A DNA stretch of 64,000 bases from an uncultured Ruminococcus sp. (GCA_900545285.1 UQYK01000002.1:1-64000); one strand, 5' to 3'; shown: positions 15,357 to 27,400, counted from the stretch's first letter. Numbers and translations are program-made. Notes: generated from the sequence alone by a model not told the origin.

Positions 15357-17231
15357 ATGTGTGGTTTTGTAGGATTTACCAATCATATTGATAACTCAAA
15401 CGTTGTCCTGGGCGAAATGCTGGATAAAATCAAGCACCGCGGCCCGGATGCAGAGGGTACTTATATTGACGAGAACATTGCACTGGGGCACCGCCGTCTG
15501 AGCATCATTGATGTATCAGAGGCCGGCACGCAGCCGCTGTATAGTGAGGACAAAAATCTCGTCCTGGTCTTTAACGGCGAAATCTATAATTATCAGGACA
15601 TTCGGGCACGGCTGATTGAGGCCGGCTACCACTTCTCCACACAGACGGACTCTGAGGTTTTGATCTACGGTTATCAGGAATACGGCGCTGCACTGCTCCA
15701 GCAGCTGCGGGGCATGTTTTCCTTTGTCATCTGGGATAAGCAAAAGAAGACTCTTTTCGGCGCACGGGATTTCTTCGGCATCAAGCCGCTCTATTATGCC
15801 CAGATGGATGACACCTTCCTCTTCGGCTCAGAAATCAAGAGCTTCCTTTGCCATCCGAAGTTCAAAAAGGCGCTGAACACCGCGGCACTGGAAAATTATC
15901 TCACCTTCCAGTACTCCCCCTGTGACGAGACCTTCTTCCAGGGCGTGTATAAGCTGCCGCCGGCACACTATTTCACCTATCAGGACGGCAAGTTTGAAAT
16001 GAAGCGCTACTGGGATGTCCACTTCCACGCCGATGAAAAGCCGGATCTGGACACCTGGGTAAACCGGATTTCAGACACCTTCCACGACAGTGTGGAAGCC
16101 CACAAAATTGCAGACGTTGAAGTCGGCTCTTTCCTCTCCAGCGGCGTGGATTCCAGCTATGTGGCTGCAATCGCCAATGTAGATAAAACCTTTACCGTGG
16201 GCTTCGGCACAGAAGAGCGCTACAACGAAATCGGCTGGGCAAAGGGCTTTTCCGAAGCCATCGGCAAAAAAAACTACAACAAGGTAATCAGCCCGGAAGA
16301 ATACTGGGAAAAGCTCCCCATGATTCAGTATCACATGGATGAACCGCTGGCAGACCCGGCTGCGATCGCCCTGTACTTTGTGTGCAATCTGGCATCACAG
16401 TCCCTGAAGGTGGTTCTGTCCGGTGAAGGCGCCGATGAAATCTTTGGCGGCTACAATGTGTACAGCGAACCGGGCGGGTCTGCTTATGACAAGCTGCCCC
16501 GGGGGCTGCGCCGCGGCATCGGCCACATTGCAGAAAAAATGCCGGCACACCGGGGCAGAAACTTCCTGGTGCGAAAGGGTAAGGATCTGGAAGAGCGTTT
16601 TATCGGAAACGCCTACATGTTCACCCCGGAAGAGCGCAAGGCACTGCTGAAAATCCGCACCAACGCCCCGGATCCCATGGCACTGACCAAGCCTTTCTAC
16701 GATAAGGTACAGGATCAGGATGATGTTACAAAGATGCAGTATCTGGATCTGCACATGTGGATGGCCGGAGATATTCTGCTGAAAGCAGACAAAATGAGCA
16801 TGGCAAACTCCCTGGAGCTTCGTGTTCCGTTCCTGGATAAAGAGGTTATGGCACTGGCAGAACAAATTCCCACACGCTATCGTGTGACACGGGAAGCCAC
16901 AACGGACGAAAAGACCCCGTATATCACCAAATATGCTATGCGTCTCGCTGCCAAAAAGGATACGCCGCCCCAGACTGCAAAAACTGCTGCCAAGAAAAAG
17001 CTGGGCTTCCCGGTTCCGATCCGTGTATGGCTGAAAGAAGATACCTATTATAATATGGTACGGGAATGCTTTGAAAGCGAGGAGGCAAACCGCTTCTTCC
17101 ACACCGAAAAGCTGGTACACCTGCTGGATGAACACCGCGCCGGCAAGGCAGACAACAGCCGTAAGATCTGGACGCTGTATATCTTCCTGGTATGGTATAA
17201 GATCTACTTTCCGGAATGCTGCGGCGCATAA
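15357..17231 (+). CDS. asnB: Asparagine synthase (glutamine-hydrolysing)
   Basis: The 624-residue enzyme makes asparagine from aspartate, glutamine and ATP. The N-terminal glutaminase domain has catalytic Cys2 in MCGFVGF, with RGPDAEG, HRRLSIID and FNGEIYNY downstream. The synthetase domain has the ATP pyrophosphatase loop SSGVDSSYVAA and the SGEGADEIFGGY motif. The start at 15357 follows AAAGGAG. An HD-domain gene follows after 18 bases and is probably cotranscribed. Confidence 0.95.
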   Translation: MCGFVGFTNHIDNSNVVLGEMLDKIKHRGPDAEGTYIDENIALGHRRLSIIDVSEAGTQPLYSEDKNLVLVFNGEIYNYQDIRARLIEAGYHFSTQTDSEVLIYGYQEYGAALLQQLRGMFSFVIWDKQKKTLFGARDFFGIKPLYYAQMDDTFLFGSEIKSFLCHPKFKKALNTAALENYLTFQYSPCDETFFQGVYKLPPAHYFTYQDGKFEMKRYWDVHFHADEKPDLDTWVNRISDTFHDSVEAHKIADVEVGSFLSSGVDSSYVAAIANVDKTFTVGFGTEERYNEIGWAKGFSEAIGKKNYNKVISPEEYWEKLPMIQYHMDEPLADPAAIALYFVCNLASQSLKVVLSGEGADEIFGGYNVYSEPGGSAYDKLPRGLRRGIGHIAEKMPAHRGRNFLVRKGKDLEERFIGNAYMFTPEERKALLKIRTNAPDPMALTKPFYDKVQDQDDVTKMQYLDLHMWMAGDILLKADKMSMANSLELRVPFLDKEVMALAEQIPTRYRVTREATTDEKTPYITKYAMRLAAKKDTPPQTAKTAAKKKLGFPVPIRVWLKEDTYYNMVRECFESEEANRFFHTEKLVHLLDEHRAGKADNSRKIWTLYIFLVWYKIYFPECCGA

Positions 17232-17249
17232 AGGAGCAACAGAAAATCT

Positions 17250-17918
17250 ATGCCTAGTCACGTAACCTACGCCTATATCCGTCAGAACCCGGACATCCGG
17301 GAATATATCCGCCGGGCAGATATGTCCCTGGCCGCCATGGGGTACACAGAACACTCCTTTGCCCATGTGGAAAAAGCCGCCCACACTGCGGCTATGATTC
17401 TGGAGACGCTGGACTATTCTCCCCGTCAGCAGGAGCTGGCGAAAATCGCCGGATTTCTCCACGATATTGGCAATGTTGTAAACCGCACCGACCATGCACA
17501 AAGCGGTGCTGTTATGGCGTTTCGTCTCCTGGATCGGCTGGAAATGCCGGTGGATGAAATCTGCCCCATCATTTCCGCAATCGGGAACCACGATGAGGGC
17601 ACGGCACAGCCGGTAGATCCCATTTCTGCCGCACTGATTATTGCTGACAAGAGCGATGTGCGCCGGAGCCGGGTGCGCAACACAGACTTTATGACATTTG
17701 ACATTCATGACCGGGTAAATTATGCAGTGGAATACTCCAATCTGCATTTCAGCGATGATAAAAAAGCCATTGTCCTGGATCTGAATATTGATACGGAAAT
17801 TTCTTCTGTTCTGGAATATTTTGAAATATTCATGGAACGAATGCTTTTGTGCAAGCGTGCCGCACTGTTTTTTGACCGCAAATTCAAGATGTACATTAAC
17901 GGCAGCAACATCTTATAA
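17250..17918 (+). CDS. HD-domain phosphohydrolase
   Basis: The 222-residue protein has the HD metal-binding residues in order: H in HSFAHVEKAAHTA, the HD pair in GFLHDIGNVVN, and a later aspartate in IADKSDVRRSR. A conserved IGNHDEG segment and the C-terminal half suggest a small-molecule or nucleotide phosphohydrolase; the substrate is unknown. AGGAG precedes the ATG and the gene follows asnB closely. Confidence 0.75.
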   Translation: MPSHVTYAYIRQNPDIREYIRRADMSLAAMGYTEHSFAHVEKAAHTAAMILETLDYSPRQQELAKIAGFLHDIGNVVNRTDHAQSGAVMAFRLLDRLEMPVDEICPIISAIGNHDEGTAQPVDPISAALIIADKSDVRRSRVRNTDFMTFDIHDRVNYAVEYSNLHFSDDKKAIVLDLNIDTEISSVLEYFEIFMERMLLCKRAALFFDRKFKMYINGSNIL

Positions 17919-18072
17919 AAAACCAGACCAATTTCCGCGCACAGGGAATATAGAAAACGACAAGTCCGCCGTCCAGGCGGTTTTGCCATAGATTTCCCGG
18001 CAGGCGTTATTTCCCGGCATTTTTTGCCGCCAAGCGCCTTCCGCCGGGCAAAAAAAACGGAGGTATTGTATC
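17919..18072 (+). promoter_or_regulatory. pyrB upstream region with hairpins
   Basis: CCGCC/GGCGG (GTCCA loop) around 17967-17981 followed by TTTT may end the upstream transcript. A second G+C-rich imperfect hairpin with a following A-run lies at 18029-18058, just before the pyrB ribosome site CGGAGG. An attenuation role is possible, but I see no PyrR-type conserved motif. Confidence 0.35.
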
Positions 18073-19158
18073 ATGATTTCACCTTATCCGCATCTGATTG
18101 ACCTGAACGACTATCCGGTTTCCTGGTGGAAACAAGTCGTAGATCTGGGGGAACAGATCAAGAACCACCCGGAAATTTATGCCGGTGCATGCAGCAACAA
18201 AATTATGGCGACCCTGTTCTACGAGCCTTCTACTCGTACCCAGATGTCCTTCCAGAGCGCAATGCTGCGTCTGGGCGGCCGGCTCATCGGCTTTGACAAT
18301 CCGGCAAATTCATCCGTATCCAAGGGTGAAACCTTAAAAGATACCACAAAAATTGTCAGCGGCTATGCCGATATTCTGGTAATGCGCCATCCGGTTGCCG
18401 GCGCTGCAAAGGCCGCTGCCCTGTCCGCAGACTGCCCGGTGATCAATGCCGGTGACAGCGGGCACCTCCACCCCACCCAGACACTGACAGACCTTCTCAC
18501 CCTCCAGTGTGAAAAGGGCAGACTGGATCATCTGACCATTGGCCTGTGCGGTGACCTGATCAACGGCAGAACGGTTCACTCCCTTCTGAAGGCCATGTCC
18601 TGCTTCCCGGGAAATCGGTTTATCCTCATTTCCACACCGGAGCTGGGACTGCCCTCCTATGTAAAGGATATTCTGAACGCCAGCGGCTGTTCCTATGAGG
18701 AAGTCACCTCTCTGGAAGATGCCCTGCCTCAGCTGGATGTTCTGTACATGACACGGATTCAGCAGGAGCGTTTTTCCAGCCGCGAGGCTTATCTGGCACA
18801 GAAGGATACTTACATCCTCACCAGAAAGAAAATGCAGGCTGCGAAGAGTGATCTGATCGTACTCCATCCCCTGCCCCGTGTAGATGAAATTGAAGTGGAT
18901 CTGGACGAAGATCCCCGTGCAATGTACTTCAAGCAGGCAAAATATGGTATGTATGCCCGCATGGCGCTGATTATCACAATGCTGAATCTGGATACCCACA
19001 CCACACTGCTCCACGGAAAGACCTTCCCCGGCGCAGCCTGCAAGAATCCCAACTGCATTACCTGTACCGAAAGCTATCTGCCGAAGAGCTTTATTCCCAT
19101 CGGCGACTCTCTGCTGGAATGCGAATTCTGCAATGAGCGGCTTTTGATGGAACACTAA
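18073..19158 (+). CDS. pyrB: Aspartate carbamoyltransferase with PyrI-like zinc domain fused at C-terminus
   Basis: The 361-residue protein catalyses the first committed step of pyrimidine synthesis. Carbamoyl-phosphate binding STRT is in FYEPSTRTQMSF, followed by VMRHP, HPTQTLTDL and HPLPRVDEI. The last 40 residues add four cysteines in the arrangement C323-x4-C328-x21-C350-x2-C353, with the NCIT motif. This is nearly the spacing of the zinc site of the separate PyrI subunit (x4, x23, x2), but the nucleotide-binding part of PyrI is absent. The zinc domain normally glues catalytic and regulatory chains together, so here it may only stabilise the catalytic trimer or bind a PyrI encoded elsewhere. 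Confidence 0.93.
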   Translation: MISPYPHLIDLNDYPVSWWKQVVDLGEQIKNHPEIYAGACSNKIMATLFYEPSTRTQMSFQSAMLRLGGRLIGFDNPANSSVSKGETLKDTTKIVSGYADILVMRHPVAGAAKAAALSADCPVINAGDSGHLHPTQTLTDLLTLQCEKGRLDHLTIGLCGDLINGRTVHSLLKAMSCFPGNRFILISTPELGLPSYVKDILNASGCSYEEVTSLEDALPQLDVLYMTRIQQERFSSREAYLAQKDTYILTRKKMQAAKSDLIVLHPLPRVDEIEVDLDEDPRAMYFKQAKYGMYARMALIITMLNLDTHTTLLHGKTFPGAACKNPNCITCTESYLPKSFIPIGDSLLECEFCNERLLMEH

Positions 19159-19239
19159 GCAGAACGAACTGACTTTAGGAGACATTTCTTTTCAAGGCCT
19201 ACTTTCTCCGGCCGCTGATTTTTGATCTGTAAACACAAA

Positions 19240-19284
19240 CAGGGCTTACTGCACATCGTACGCAGTAAGCCCTGTTTTCATTTT
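19240..19284 (+). terminator. Bidirectional terminator between pyrB and rpoC operon
   Basis: CAGGGCTTACTGC (19240-19252) pairs with GCAGTAAGCCCTG (19262-19274), followed by TTTTCATTTT. On the other strand the stem is followed by TTTGTGTTT, so it can also end the convergent rpoB-rpoC transcript. Confidence 0.85.
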
Positions 19285-19594
19285 ATACGGATTCGGATTT
19301 GTCGGAATCCGTTTTTGTTTTTTCTGCCTGTTGTTTGGCTTCTTTCAGCTTTTTCAGGCTAGGCCGCATCACCAGATACGCCGTCACACCGCAGGATACT
19401 GTAAAAATGCACAGTACGCCAACGATCTTTTTGGTTTTTCCGGAGGATGCCGCTTTTTTTGTCTCATCTGTCTGCACAGATTCCGTTGTTTCTGCCGCCT
19501 GTGCCGCTGCCGGCATAGCAGCCGTACTCAAGCCGCACAGCATCAGCGTCAAAAGCACCAGAATCCTGCAAATCCACTTGTCTGCGGTTCGCAT
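19283..19594 (-). CDS. Small secreted or membrane protein behind rpoC
   Basis: The 103-residue product has a signal peptide-like N-terminus (ICRILVLLTLMLCGLSTAAM, then AAAQAAE), a short linker, a second hydrophobic helix (IVGVLCIFTVSCGVTAYLVM) and a lysine-rich charged tail. The start lies seven bases after the rpoC stop, so it is probably cotranscribed and coupled, though the ribosome site is weak. I do not recognise a family. Confidence 0.55.
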   Translation of the reverse strand: MRTADKWICRILVLLTLMLCGLSTAAMPAAAQAAETTESVQTDETKKAASSGKTKKIVGVLCIFTVSCGVTAYLVMRPSLKKLKEAKQQAEKTKTDSDKSESV

Positions 19595-19601
19595 ATCCCG
19601 A

Positions 19602-22600
19602 TTAACCCAGCGGAGACGGCATTGTCGGCGGAGTCAGCGCGCTGTTGTGTTCCAGGTAGGAGTCATTCTTTACAACCTTGACGTTGTTATAAACATCCAT
19701 ACCTGTACCAGCCGGAATCAGCTTACCAATGATAACATTTTCCTTCAGGCCGTACAGATAGTCGCTCTTGCCGCGGATTGCAGCATCGGTGAGCGCCTTT
19801 GTGGTTTCCTGGAAGGAAGCTGCGGACAGGAAGCTGTCTGAGCTGGAGGATGCCTTGGTAATACCCTGGAGCATCGGCTCTACTGTTACCAGAGAAACCT
19901 CGGTTTCGCCGTTGTTGATGCGTTCCTGAAGCTCTTCGTTGATATCCATGATCTTCCGGCGGTCTACCATTGTGCCCGGGAGCAGATAGCTGCTGCCGGA
20001 ATCGTCTACCTTTACCTTGCGGAGCATCTGGCGTACAATAACTTCGATGTGTTTATCGTTGATATCTACACCCTGGAGACGATATACCTTCTGTACTTCG
20101 CTGATGATATAATCCTGTACCGCCTGTACACCCAGGATATTCAGGATATCGCCGGGGAATACGTTACCTTCTGTCATACGAGTACCCTTCTTGATGTACT
20201 CGCCTTCCCGTACACGGATTTTAAAGTTGTAGTGAATCGGATAGGATTCGGACTCGCCGGTTTCTTCGTTGGTAACAATAATGGTACGAGAAGTCTTGAT
20301 TTCTTCGATGTGTACCACACCATCGATCCGGGACAGAACAGAAGCGTTCTTCGGATGACGGCTCTCGAACAGTTCCTCGACACGCGGCAGACCTTGTGTG
20401 ATATCTTCAGCAGATGCGATACCACCAGTATGGAAGGTACGCATGGTCAGCTGTGTACCCGGTTCACCGATGGACTGTGCAGCGATTACGCCGACTGCTT
20501 CACCGACAGAAACCAGATTGCCGTGTGCCAGGTTTGCACCATAGCACTTTGCGCAGACACCGCGCTTTGCACGGCACATGAGGACAGAACGAATCTTGAT
20601 GCGCTCTACGCCGCAGTCCAGCACCTTCTGTGCATCTGCTTCTGTGAGCATCTTGTTCTTGGAGATTACCAGTTCGCCGGTCTGCGGATCCCGGAGATCG
20701 TCCACCAGATAACGTCCCTGGAGACGCTCTGCCAGCTTTTCGATCAGCTCGTTGCCGTTGCGGATTTCGTATACTTCCAGACCATCGGTTGCACCGCAGT
20801 CCTGTTCCCGGATGATAACATCCTGAGAAACGTCAACCAGACGACGGGTCAGATAACCAGAGTCGGCAGTACGCAGCGCAGTATCGGCCAGACCCTTACG
20901 GGCACCACGGGAGGAGATGAAGTATTCCAGAATGTTCAGGCCTTCACGATAATTGGAACGAATCGGCATTTCGATGGTCGCACCAGAAGTATTGGCGATC
21001 AGTCCGCGCATGCCGGCCAGCTGACGAATCTGTGAGATACTACCACGGGCACCGGAGTCCGCCATCATGAAGATGGGGTTGTACCGATCCAGACCGTTCT
21101 GCAGTGCAGTGGTAACGTCATTGGTTGCCTTGTTCCAGATTTCGATGAAACGCTTGGATTTTTCCGCAGCAGAAATATAACCGTATTCATACTGCTCTGT
21201 GATTTCGTCTACCCGTGCATCTGCGGCATTGACAATATCCCACTTTTCCTTCGGGATAATGGCATCGCAGACGGCAACGGTGATTGCTGCCTTGGTAGAA
21301 TATTTAAATCCGGTTGCCTTGATCTTATCCAGCACCTCGGAGGTTGTGGTTGTACCGTGAATCTTGATGCAGCGGTCAATGATCTGACCCAGCTGCTTCT
21401 TGCCAACCAGGAATGTGATTTCCAGGTCGAACTGCTTATCCGAATTGGTACGGTCTACATAGCCCAGATTCTGCGGAATATTTTCATTAAAGATCAGACG
21501 GCCAACGGTGCAGTCAATGATCTTGGAAACGCGCTTTTCGCCAATATCCTTGGTGATACGCACTTTGATTTTTGCGTGGATGGAAACGTCACCTTCCTGG
21601 TATGCCATGAGTGCTTCGTTGACATCCCGGAATACCTTTCCTTCGCCCTTTTCGCCGTCTTTTTCCATGGTCAGGTAATAGGAACCCAGAACCATATCCT
21701 GTGTCGGTACGGCAACCGGACGGCCGTCAGACGGCTTCAACAGGTTGTTGGCAGCCAGCATCAGGAAACGTGCTTCTGCCTGTGCTTCTGCGGACAACGG
21801 CAGATGGACAGCCATCTGGTCACCATCGAAGTCTGCGTTAAAGGCAGAGCATACCAGCGGATGCAGCTTAAGGGCACGGCCTTCTACCAGCACCGGTTCA
21901 AATGCCTGGATACCCAGACGGTGCAGTGTGGGCGCACGGTTCAGCAGAACCGGATGGTCATGAATGACATTTTCCAGAGCATCCCATACTTCTGCGGAAG
22001 CACGGTCTACCATCTTTCTGGCGCTCTTGATATTGGCAATGACCTTTGTATCAACCAGACGCTTCAATACGAAGGGCTTGAACAGTTCCAGTGCCATTTC
22101 CTTCGGCAGACCGCACTGATACATTTTCAGTTCCGGGCCAACGACGATTACAGAACGGCCGGAGTAGTCTACACGTTTTCCCAGCAGGTTCTGACGGAAA
22201 CGCCCCTGTTTACCCTTCAGCATATCTGACAGAGACTTCAGCGCACGGTTGTTCGGGCCGGTAACCGGTCTGCCGTGACGGCCGTTGTCGATCAGAGCAT
22301 CCACAGCTTCCTGGAGCATACGCTTTTCGTTGCGGACAATGATGTCCGGTGCGTCCAGTTCCAGCATCCGCTTCAGACGATTGTTCCGGTTGATTACCCG
22401 GCGGTACAGATCGTTCAGGTCAGATGTGGCATAACGGCCGCCGTCCAGCATTACCATCGGGCGCAGATCCGGCGGAATAACCGGAACTACATCCAGAATC
22501 ATCCACTCCGGACGGTTGCCGGACTGGCGGAATGCCTCTACAATTTCCAGGCGCTTGAGGAGCTTGACACGCTTCTGTCCGGAAGACAGGCCTGCCAGTT

Positions 22601-23177
22601 CTGTTTTCAGCTGTGCTGCCAGTTCATCCAGGTCGATCTGCTTGAGCAGCTTCTGAATGGCCTCTGCGCCCATTTCTGCAACAAATTCATCGCCGTACTT
22701 TTCCCGATAGGAAACATATTCCTTTTCGGTCAGCAGCTGCTTCGGCACCAGGTCTGTCGGGCCCGGATCCAGCACGATAAATTTGGTAAAGTACAGTACT
22801 TCTTCCAGACGCTTCTGTGAAATTTCCAGCATCTGTCCAATGCGGGACGGTGTACCCTTAAAGTACCAGATATGTGAAACCGGCGCAGCCAGTTCAATAT
22901 GACCCATCCGTTCCCGGCGCACCTTTGCACGGGTAACTTCTACACCGCAGCGGTCGCAGATTTTGCCCTTAAAACGGATTTTCTTGAATTTTCCGCAGTG
23001 ACACTCCCAGTCCTTTGTCGGGCCGAAGATACGCTCACAGTACAGGCCATCCCGTTCCGGTTTCTGTGTACGGTAGTTGATTGTTTCCGGACGTTCTACT
23101 GCACCATAAGACCACTCCCGGATCCGTTCCGGCGAAGCAAGCGAAATCTTAATGGATTCAAAAGTATTAAATTCCAA
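19602..23177 (-). CDS. rpoC: RNA polymerase subunit beta'
   Basis: The start is TTG 23177, since GGGAGG lies seven bases upstream and the product then begins [20 protein letters not shown] as in relatives. The 1191-residue protein has the zinc finger CHCGKF...CDRCGVEV near the N-terminus, the catalytic NADFDGD, the bridge-helix region [19 protein letters not shown], and the second zinc cluster [17 protein letters not shown] start on rpoC may lower its translation relative to rpoB. The 180-base gap to rpoB holds no other gene. Confidence 0.97.
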   Translation of the reverse strand: MEFNTFESIKISLASPERIREWSYGAVERPETINYRTQKPERDGLYCERIFGPTKDWECHCGKFKKIRFKGKICDRCGVEVTRAKVRRERMGHIELAAPVSHIWYFKGTPSRIGQMLEISQKRLEEVLYFTKFIVLDPGPTDLVPKQLLTEKEYVSYREKYGDEFVAEMGAEAIQKLLKQIDLDELAAQLKTELAGLSSGQKRVKLLKRLEIVEAFRQSGNRPEWMILDVVPVIPPDLRPMVMLDGGRYATSDLNDLYRRVINRNNRLKRMLELDAPDIIVRNEKRMLQEAVDALIDNGRHGRPVTGPNNRALKSLSDMLKGKQGRFRQNLLGKRVDYSGRSVIVVGPELKMYQCGLPKEMALELFKPFVLKRLVDTKVIANIKSARKMVDRASAEVWDALENVIHDHPVLLNRAPTLHRLGIQAFEPVLVEGRALKLHPLVCSAFNADFDGDQMAVHLPLSAEAQAEARFLMLAANNLLKPSDGRPVAVPTQDMVLGSYYLTMEKDGEKGEGKVFRDVNEALMAYQEGDVSIHAKIKVRITKDIGEKRVSKIIDCTVGRLIFNENIPQNLGYVDRTNSDKQFDLEITFLVGKKQLGQIIDRCIKIHGTTTTSEVLDKIKATGFKYSTKAAITVAVCDAIIPKEKWDIVNAADARVDEITEQYEYGYISAAEKSKRFIEIWNKATNDVTTALQNGLDRYNPIFMMADSGARGSISQIRQLAGMRGLIANTSGATIEMPIRSNYREGLNILEYFISSRGARKGLADTALRTADSGYLTRRLVDVSQDVIIREQDCGATDGLEVYEIRNGNELIEKLAERLQGRYLVDDLRDPQTGELVISKNKMLTEADAQKVLDCGVERIKIRSVLMCRAKRGVCAKCYGANLAHGNLVSVGEAVGVIAAQSIGEPGTQLTMRTFHTGGIASAEDITQGLPRVEELFESRHPKNASVLSRIDGVVHIEEIKTSRTIIVTNEETGESESYPIHYNFKIRVREGEYIKKGTRMTEGNVFPGDILNILGVQAVQDYIISEVQKVYRLQGVDINDKHIEVIVRQMLRKVKVDDSGSSYLLPGTMVDRRKIMDINEELQERINNGETEVSLVTVEPMLQGITKASSSSDSFLSAASFQETTKALTDAAIRGKSDYLYGLKENVIIGKLIPAGTGMDVYNNVKVVKNDSYLEHNSALTPPTMPSPLG

Positions 23178-23357
23178 ACCGTTACCTCCCATGAATCGCT
23201 GTAAGAAACTGTCTGCTGCCATGTGCAGACAATTCCTGTCCCAAAACAGGCATGACCGCATAGCTGCCGCCGCCTGTCCGTTTTATTTTCCCTGTGTCAG
23301 AGCCGCCCTTGGAGCAGCCGCCGGCACAGCGTTGATTTGCCTCTATACCGGAAGTGA

Positions 23358-26300
23358 TCAGAGCAGATCGTCCGCACTGCCGTCTTCCAGATCCAGATCC
23401 AGCAGATCATCATCTGCGCTGCTGTCGATGTCATCACCCAGCAGATCGTCTTCATCATCCAGATCCGTATCCTCAAAGGAGAATCCGGCCTCTTCCATAT
23501 CCTTATCCACGCCATCATAGTTCATAGTGTCCTCTGCGTCATCGGCAAAGGAAACCGGCTGCGGAATAATATTTTCATCATCATCGAAATTGGATTTCAG
23601 ATCAATTTCTTCCTGGTTGCTGTCCAATGCGCGGACATCCAGACCCAGTGACTGCATTTCCTTAATGAGTACCTTAAAGGATTCCGGAATGCCCGGCTTC
23701 GGTACATTCTGACCCTTTACGATTGCTTCATAGGTGTTGACACGGCCGACAGTATCGTCGGACTTCACGGTCAGGATTTCCTGGAGGGTGTAAGCTGCGC
23801 CGTATGCTTCCAGCGCCCAAACTTCCATTTCGCCGAAACGCTGTCCGCCGAACTGAGCCTTACCGCCCAGAGGCTGCTGTGTTACCAGTGCATACGGGCC
23901 GACAGAACGTGCGTGAATCTTATCATCAACCAGGTGGTGGAGTTTCAGGTAGTACATATAGCCGACGGTAACGCGGTTATCGAACTTTTCACCGGTTCTG
24001 CCGTCATACAGTGTGAACTTTCCGTCTTCGTTCATTTCCAGTGCCTTCGGGTTAATGACCTTCTGCATCGGTTTCAGATCGAACGGATCATCCCGGTGGG
24101 GTGCATTCTTTTCGTTTGCCTCCCGGAAGCATGCGCGGATGTCATCTTCGTGTGCACCGTCAAATACCGGTGTCATAATGTGCCAGCCCAGTGCCTTAGC
24201 AGCCATACCCAGGTGCACTTCCAGTACCTGTCCGATGTTCATACGAGAAGGTACGCCCAACGGGTTCAGGACAATATCCAGCGGTGTGCCATCCGGCAGG
24301 AACGGCATATCTTCTTCCGGCAGAATCCGGGAAACGACACCCTTGTTTCCGTGACGGCCGGCCATCTTATCGCCGACAGAAATCTTACGCTTCTGTGCAA
24401 TGTAGCAGCGTACCAGCTGGTTCACGCCCGGAGACAGCTCATCGCAGTTGTCACGGGTAAAGACCTTTACATCCACAATGATACCGGCTTCGCCGTGCGG
24501 TACCTTCAGGGAGTTGTCACGGACTTCTCTTGCCTTTTCGCCAAAGATTGCCCGGAGCAGACGTTCTTCAGCAGTCAGCTCGGTTTCACCCTTCGGAGTC
24601 ACCTTTCCGACCAGGATATCACCGGCGTGTACTTCTGCACCAATCCGGATAATACCGTTTTCATCCAGATCCTTCAGCGCATCATCACCCACATTGGGGA
24701 TATCGCGGGTAATCTCTTCCGGTCCCAGCTTGGTATCCCGGCATTCGATTTCCAGCTCTTCAATGTGCACGGAAGTAAAGACATCTTCTCTTACCAGACG
24801 CTCATTCAGCAGAACCGCATCCTCGTAATTATAACCTTCCCAGGTCATAAAGCCGATCAGTGCGTTTTTACCCAGGGAGATTTCACCATCTGCCGTAGCC
24901 GGGCCATCTGCCAGAACCTGTCCCTTGTGTACCCGTTCACCGGCATCCACGATAGGACGCTGGTTAACACAGGTAGACTGGTTGGAACGCTTATACTTCT
25001 GGAGTACATATTTATGTGTTTTGTGGTTATCATCCACCAGCACGATTTCATCTGCGGAAACAGAATCAATCACGCCGTCATATTCTGAGACAACGCAGAC
25101 ACCGGAGTCTACTGCTGCCTTATATTCCATACCGGTGCCGACAAACGGGCGCTCTGTTTTCAGAAGCGGCACTGCCTGCCGCTGCATGTTGGAGCCCATC
25201 AGCGCACGGTTTGCGTCATCATTTTCCAGGAACGGAATCATGGAGGTTGCGACAGAAACTACCATCTTCGGGGAAACATCCATGAAGTCAACCCGTTCTG
25301 CTTCAATTTCCAGGATCTGATCCCGGAAGCGGCCTGCAACCTTTGCGTTGGCAAAGTGGCCGTCTTCTGTCAGCGGTTCATTCGCCTGTGCTACGATATA
25401 GTTATCTTCCATATCCGCGGTCATGTAAACCACTTCGTCTGTTACACAGCCGGTTGCCTTGTCTACCTTCCGGTACGGTGCTTCAATAAAGCCGTACTGG
25501 TTAATCCGTGCGAAGGTTGCCAGGTAAGAGATCAGACCGATGTTCGGGCCTTCCGGTGTCTCGATCGGGCACATTCTGCCGTAGTGGCTGTAGTGCACGT
25601 CACGCACCTCAAATCCGGCACGGTCACGGGACAAACCGCCGGGGCCCAATGCGGACAGACGGCGCTTGTGTGTCAGTTCCGCCAGCGGATTGTTCTGGTC
25701 CATGAACTGAGACAGCGGAGAGGAACCGAAGAATTCCTTGATCGCAGAGGTAACCGGACGAATGTTCACCAGTGCCTGGGGCGTTACCACGTCCATATCC
25801 TGTGCCTGGATGTTCATGCGTTCCCGAATCACACGTTCCATACGGGTAAAGCCGATCCGGAACTGATTCTGGAGCAGTTCGCCGACAGAACGGATACGGC
25901 GGTTGCCCAGGTGGTCGATATCATCAACGTTGCCCACACCGTCGCACAGGTTCAGGAAGTAGCTGATCGTTGCATAGATATCGTCCAGAATGATGTGCTT
26001 CGGCACCAGTTCATCTGCGCGCTTGCGGATTGCGGTGCGAAGTTCCTCTTCTTCCGTGCAGGAGTCCAGAATTTCCCGGAGTACGGAATACCGTACCTTT
26101 TCGCTGATGCCCAGTTCTTCGCAGTCAAACGGAACATAGCCGGAGATATCTACCATGCCGTTACCGATTACCTTGACTTCCTTTTCGATGAACCGGATTT
26201 CATTTTCGCCGGACTCAGTGACGAAGTATTCCTTGGTTTCTGCCTTAATGAAGGCTTCCTTTATGCCGGCCTCCTGAATTTTCAGAGCCTGGTCATAGGT

Positions 26301-27236
26301 CAGGACAACGCCTGCATCAAAGAGCAGTTCGCCGGTAGTTTCGTCAATCACCGGGCGGGACAGTTCCCGGCCGGAAAGACGGCTGGCAATGCCCAGCTTT
26401 TTATTATATTTATAGCGGCCGAACCGGCACAGGTCATACCGCTTTGCATCAAAAAAGAGGTTGTTCAGGTGTGTCAGGGAGCTTTCTACCGTAGGCGGTT
26501 CGCCCGGACGCAGCTTCTTGTATACATCGATCAGCGCATCTTCTGTATTCTTGGTGGTATCCTTCTGGAGAATCGTCTGGTTCAGACGTTCGTCATTGCC
26601 GAACATCTCTTCGATTTCTTCATCGCTGCCGATTCCCAGCGCACGGATAAATGCTGTAATCGGAATCTTCCGGTTTTTATCAATCCGCACATAGACAACA
26701 TCGTTGGAATCCATTTCATATTCCAGCCATGCGCCGCGGTTCGGGATTACAGTTGCTTTAAACAGATCCTTACCGGTGCGGTCTTTTTCAGACGCATAAT
26801 AAACGCCCGGAGAACGAACCAGCTGAGATACGATAACACGTTCTGCGCCATTGATGACAAACGTGCCGCTTTCCGTCATCAGCGGAAAGTCTCCCATGAA
26901 GATTTCGCTTTCCTTTACTTCACCGGTTTCCTTGTTCCAAAGAGTTGCCGTCACCCGGAGGGGGGCTGCATAGGTAACATCGCGTTCCTTGCACTCTGCA
27001 ATGGAATATTTCGGGGTGTCATCAATCCGGTAGTCTGTGAAATTCAGTACCAGATTGCCGTTATAATCCGTTATGGAAGAAACGTCACGGAAAACTTCTT
27101 TCAGTCCTTTTTCCCGGAACCAGTTGTATGAGTTTTTCTGTACCTCAATCAGGTTCGGCATTTCCAGAACTTCATTGATCTTTCCGAAGTTCATACGAAC
27201 GTTTTTCCCGCACTGTTTTGGCGTAACATGCACCAT
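23358..27236 (-). CDS. rpoB: RNA polymerase subunit beta
   Basis: The 1292-residue protein starts at ATG 27236, with AAGGAGG a few bases upstream. The rifampicin region reads [20 protein letters not shown], with the residues equivalent to D516, H526 and S531 of E. coli all unaltered, predicting a rifampicin-sensitive polymerase. [15 protein letters not shown] and the catalytic-site [13 protein letters not shown] segments are intact. The C-terminus extends beyond the usual end with about 70 residues very rich in Asp and Glu (repeats such as [18 protein letters not shown]). The gene is separated from any rplJL genes and has its own promoter and leader. Confidence 0.97.
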   Translation of the reverse strand: MVHVTPKQCGKNVRMNFGKINEVLEMPNLIEVQKNSYNWFREKGLKEVFRDVSSITDYNGNLVLNFTDYRIDDTPKYSIAECKERDVTYAAPLRVTATLWNKETGEVKESEIFMGDFPLMTESGTFVINGAERVIVSQLVRSPGVYYASEKDRTGKDLFKATVIPNRGAWLEYEMDSNDVVYVRIDKNRKIPITAFIRALGIGSDEEIEEMFGNDERLNQTILQKDTTKNTEDALIDVYKKLRPGEPPTVESSLTHLNNLFFDAKRYDLCRFGRYKYNKKLGIASRLSGRELSRPVIDETTGELLFDAGVVLTYDQALKIQEAGIKEAFIKAETKEYFVTESGENEIRFIEKEVKVIGNGMVDISGYVPFDCEELGISEKVRYSVLREILDSCTEEEELRTAIRKRADELVPKHIILDDIYATISYFLNLCDGVGNVDDIDHLGNRRIRSVGELLQNQFRIGFTRMERVIRERMNIQAQDMDVVTPQALVNIRPVTSAIKEFFGSSPLSQFMDQNNPLAELTHKRRLSALGPGGLSRDRAGFEVRDVHYSHYGRMCPIETPEGPNIGLISYLATFARINQYGFIEAPYRKVDKATGCVTDEVVYMTADMEDNYIVAQANEPLTEDGHFANAKVAGRFRDQILEIEAERVDFMDVSPKMVVSVATSMIPFLENDDANRALMGSNMQRQAVPLLKTERPFVGTGMEYKAAVDSGVCVVSEYDGVIDSVSADEIVLVDDNHKTHKYVLQKYKRSNQSTCVNQRPIVDAGERVHKGQVLADGPATADGEISLGKNALIGFMTWEGYNYEDAVLLNERLVREDVFTSVHIEELEIECRDTKLGPEEITRDIPNVGDDALKDLDENGIIRIGAEVHAGDILVGKVTPKGETELTAEERLLRAIFGEKAREVRDNSLKVPHGEAGIIVDVKVFTRDNCDELSPGVNQLVRCYIAQKRKISVGDKMAGRHGNKGVVSRILPEEDMPFLPDGTPLDIVLNPLGVPSRMNIGQVLEVHLGMAAKALGWHIMTPVFDGAHEDDIRACFREANEKNAPHRDDPFDLKPMQKVINPKALEMNEDGKFTLYDGRTGEKFDNRVTVGYMYYLKLHHLVDDKIHARSVGPYALVTQQPLGGKAQFGGQRFGEMEVWALEAYGAAYTLQEILTVKSDDTVGRVNTYEAIVKGQNVPKPGIPESFKVLIKEMQSLGLDVRALDSNQEEIDLKSNFDDDENIIPQPVSFADDAEDTMNYDGVDKDMEEAGFSFEDTDLDDEDDLLGDDIDSSADDDLLDLDLEDGSADDLL

Positions 27237-27400
27237 TGGCGAAAAACCTCCTTACTCTTTGTCAGACATGGATAAAATCCACCTGCCGGAGCAAAACTTT
27301 GTTTTTTCGAAAAATCTCGGTTTCCTCTTGACAGGCGTGGGTGGAATGTGGTATACTATTGTGCTGAAATATACAAAATCACATTACGATACATTTTATA

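Noticed and set aside
16395..17747. Open frame of 450 codons opposite asnB and the HD gene
   Set aside because: Crosses two real genes and their junction, with no domain.
25356..27131. Open frame of 591 codons opposite rpoB
   Set aside because: Shadow of rpoB, whose conserved motifs are unambiguous on the minus strand.
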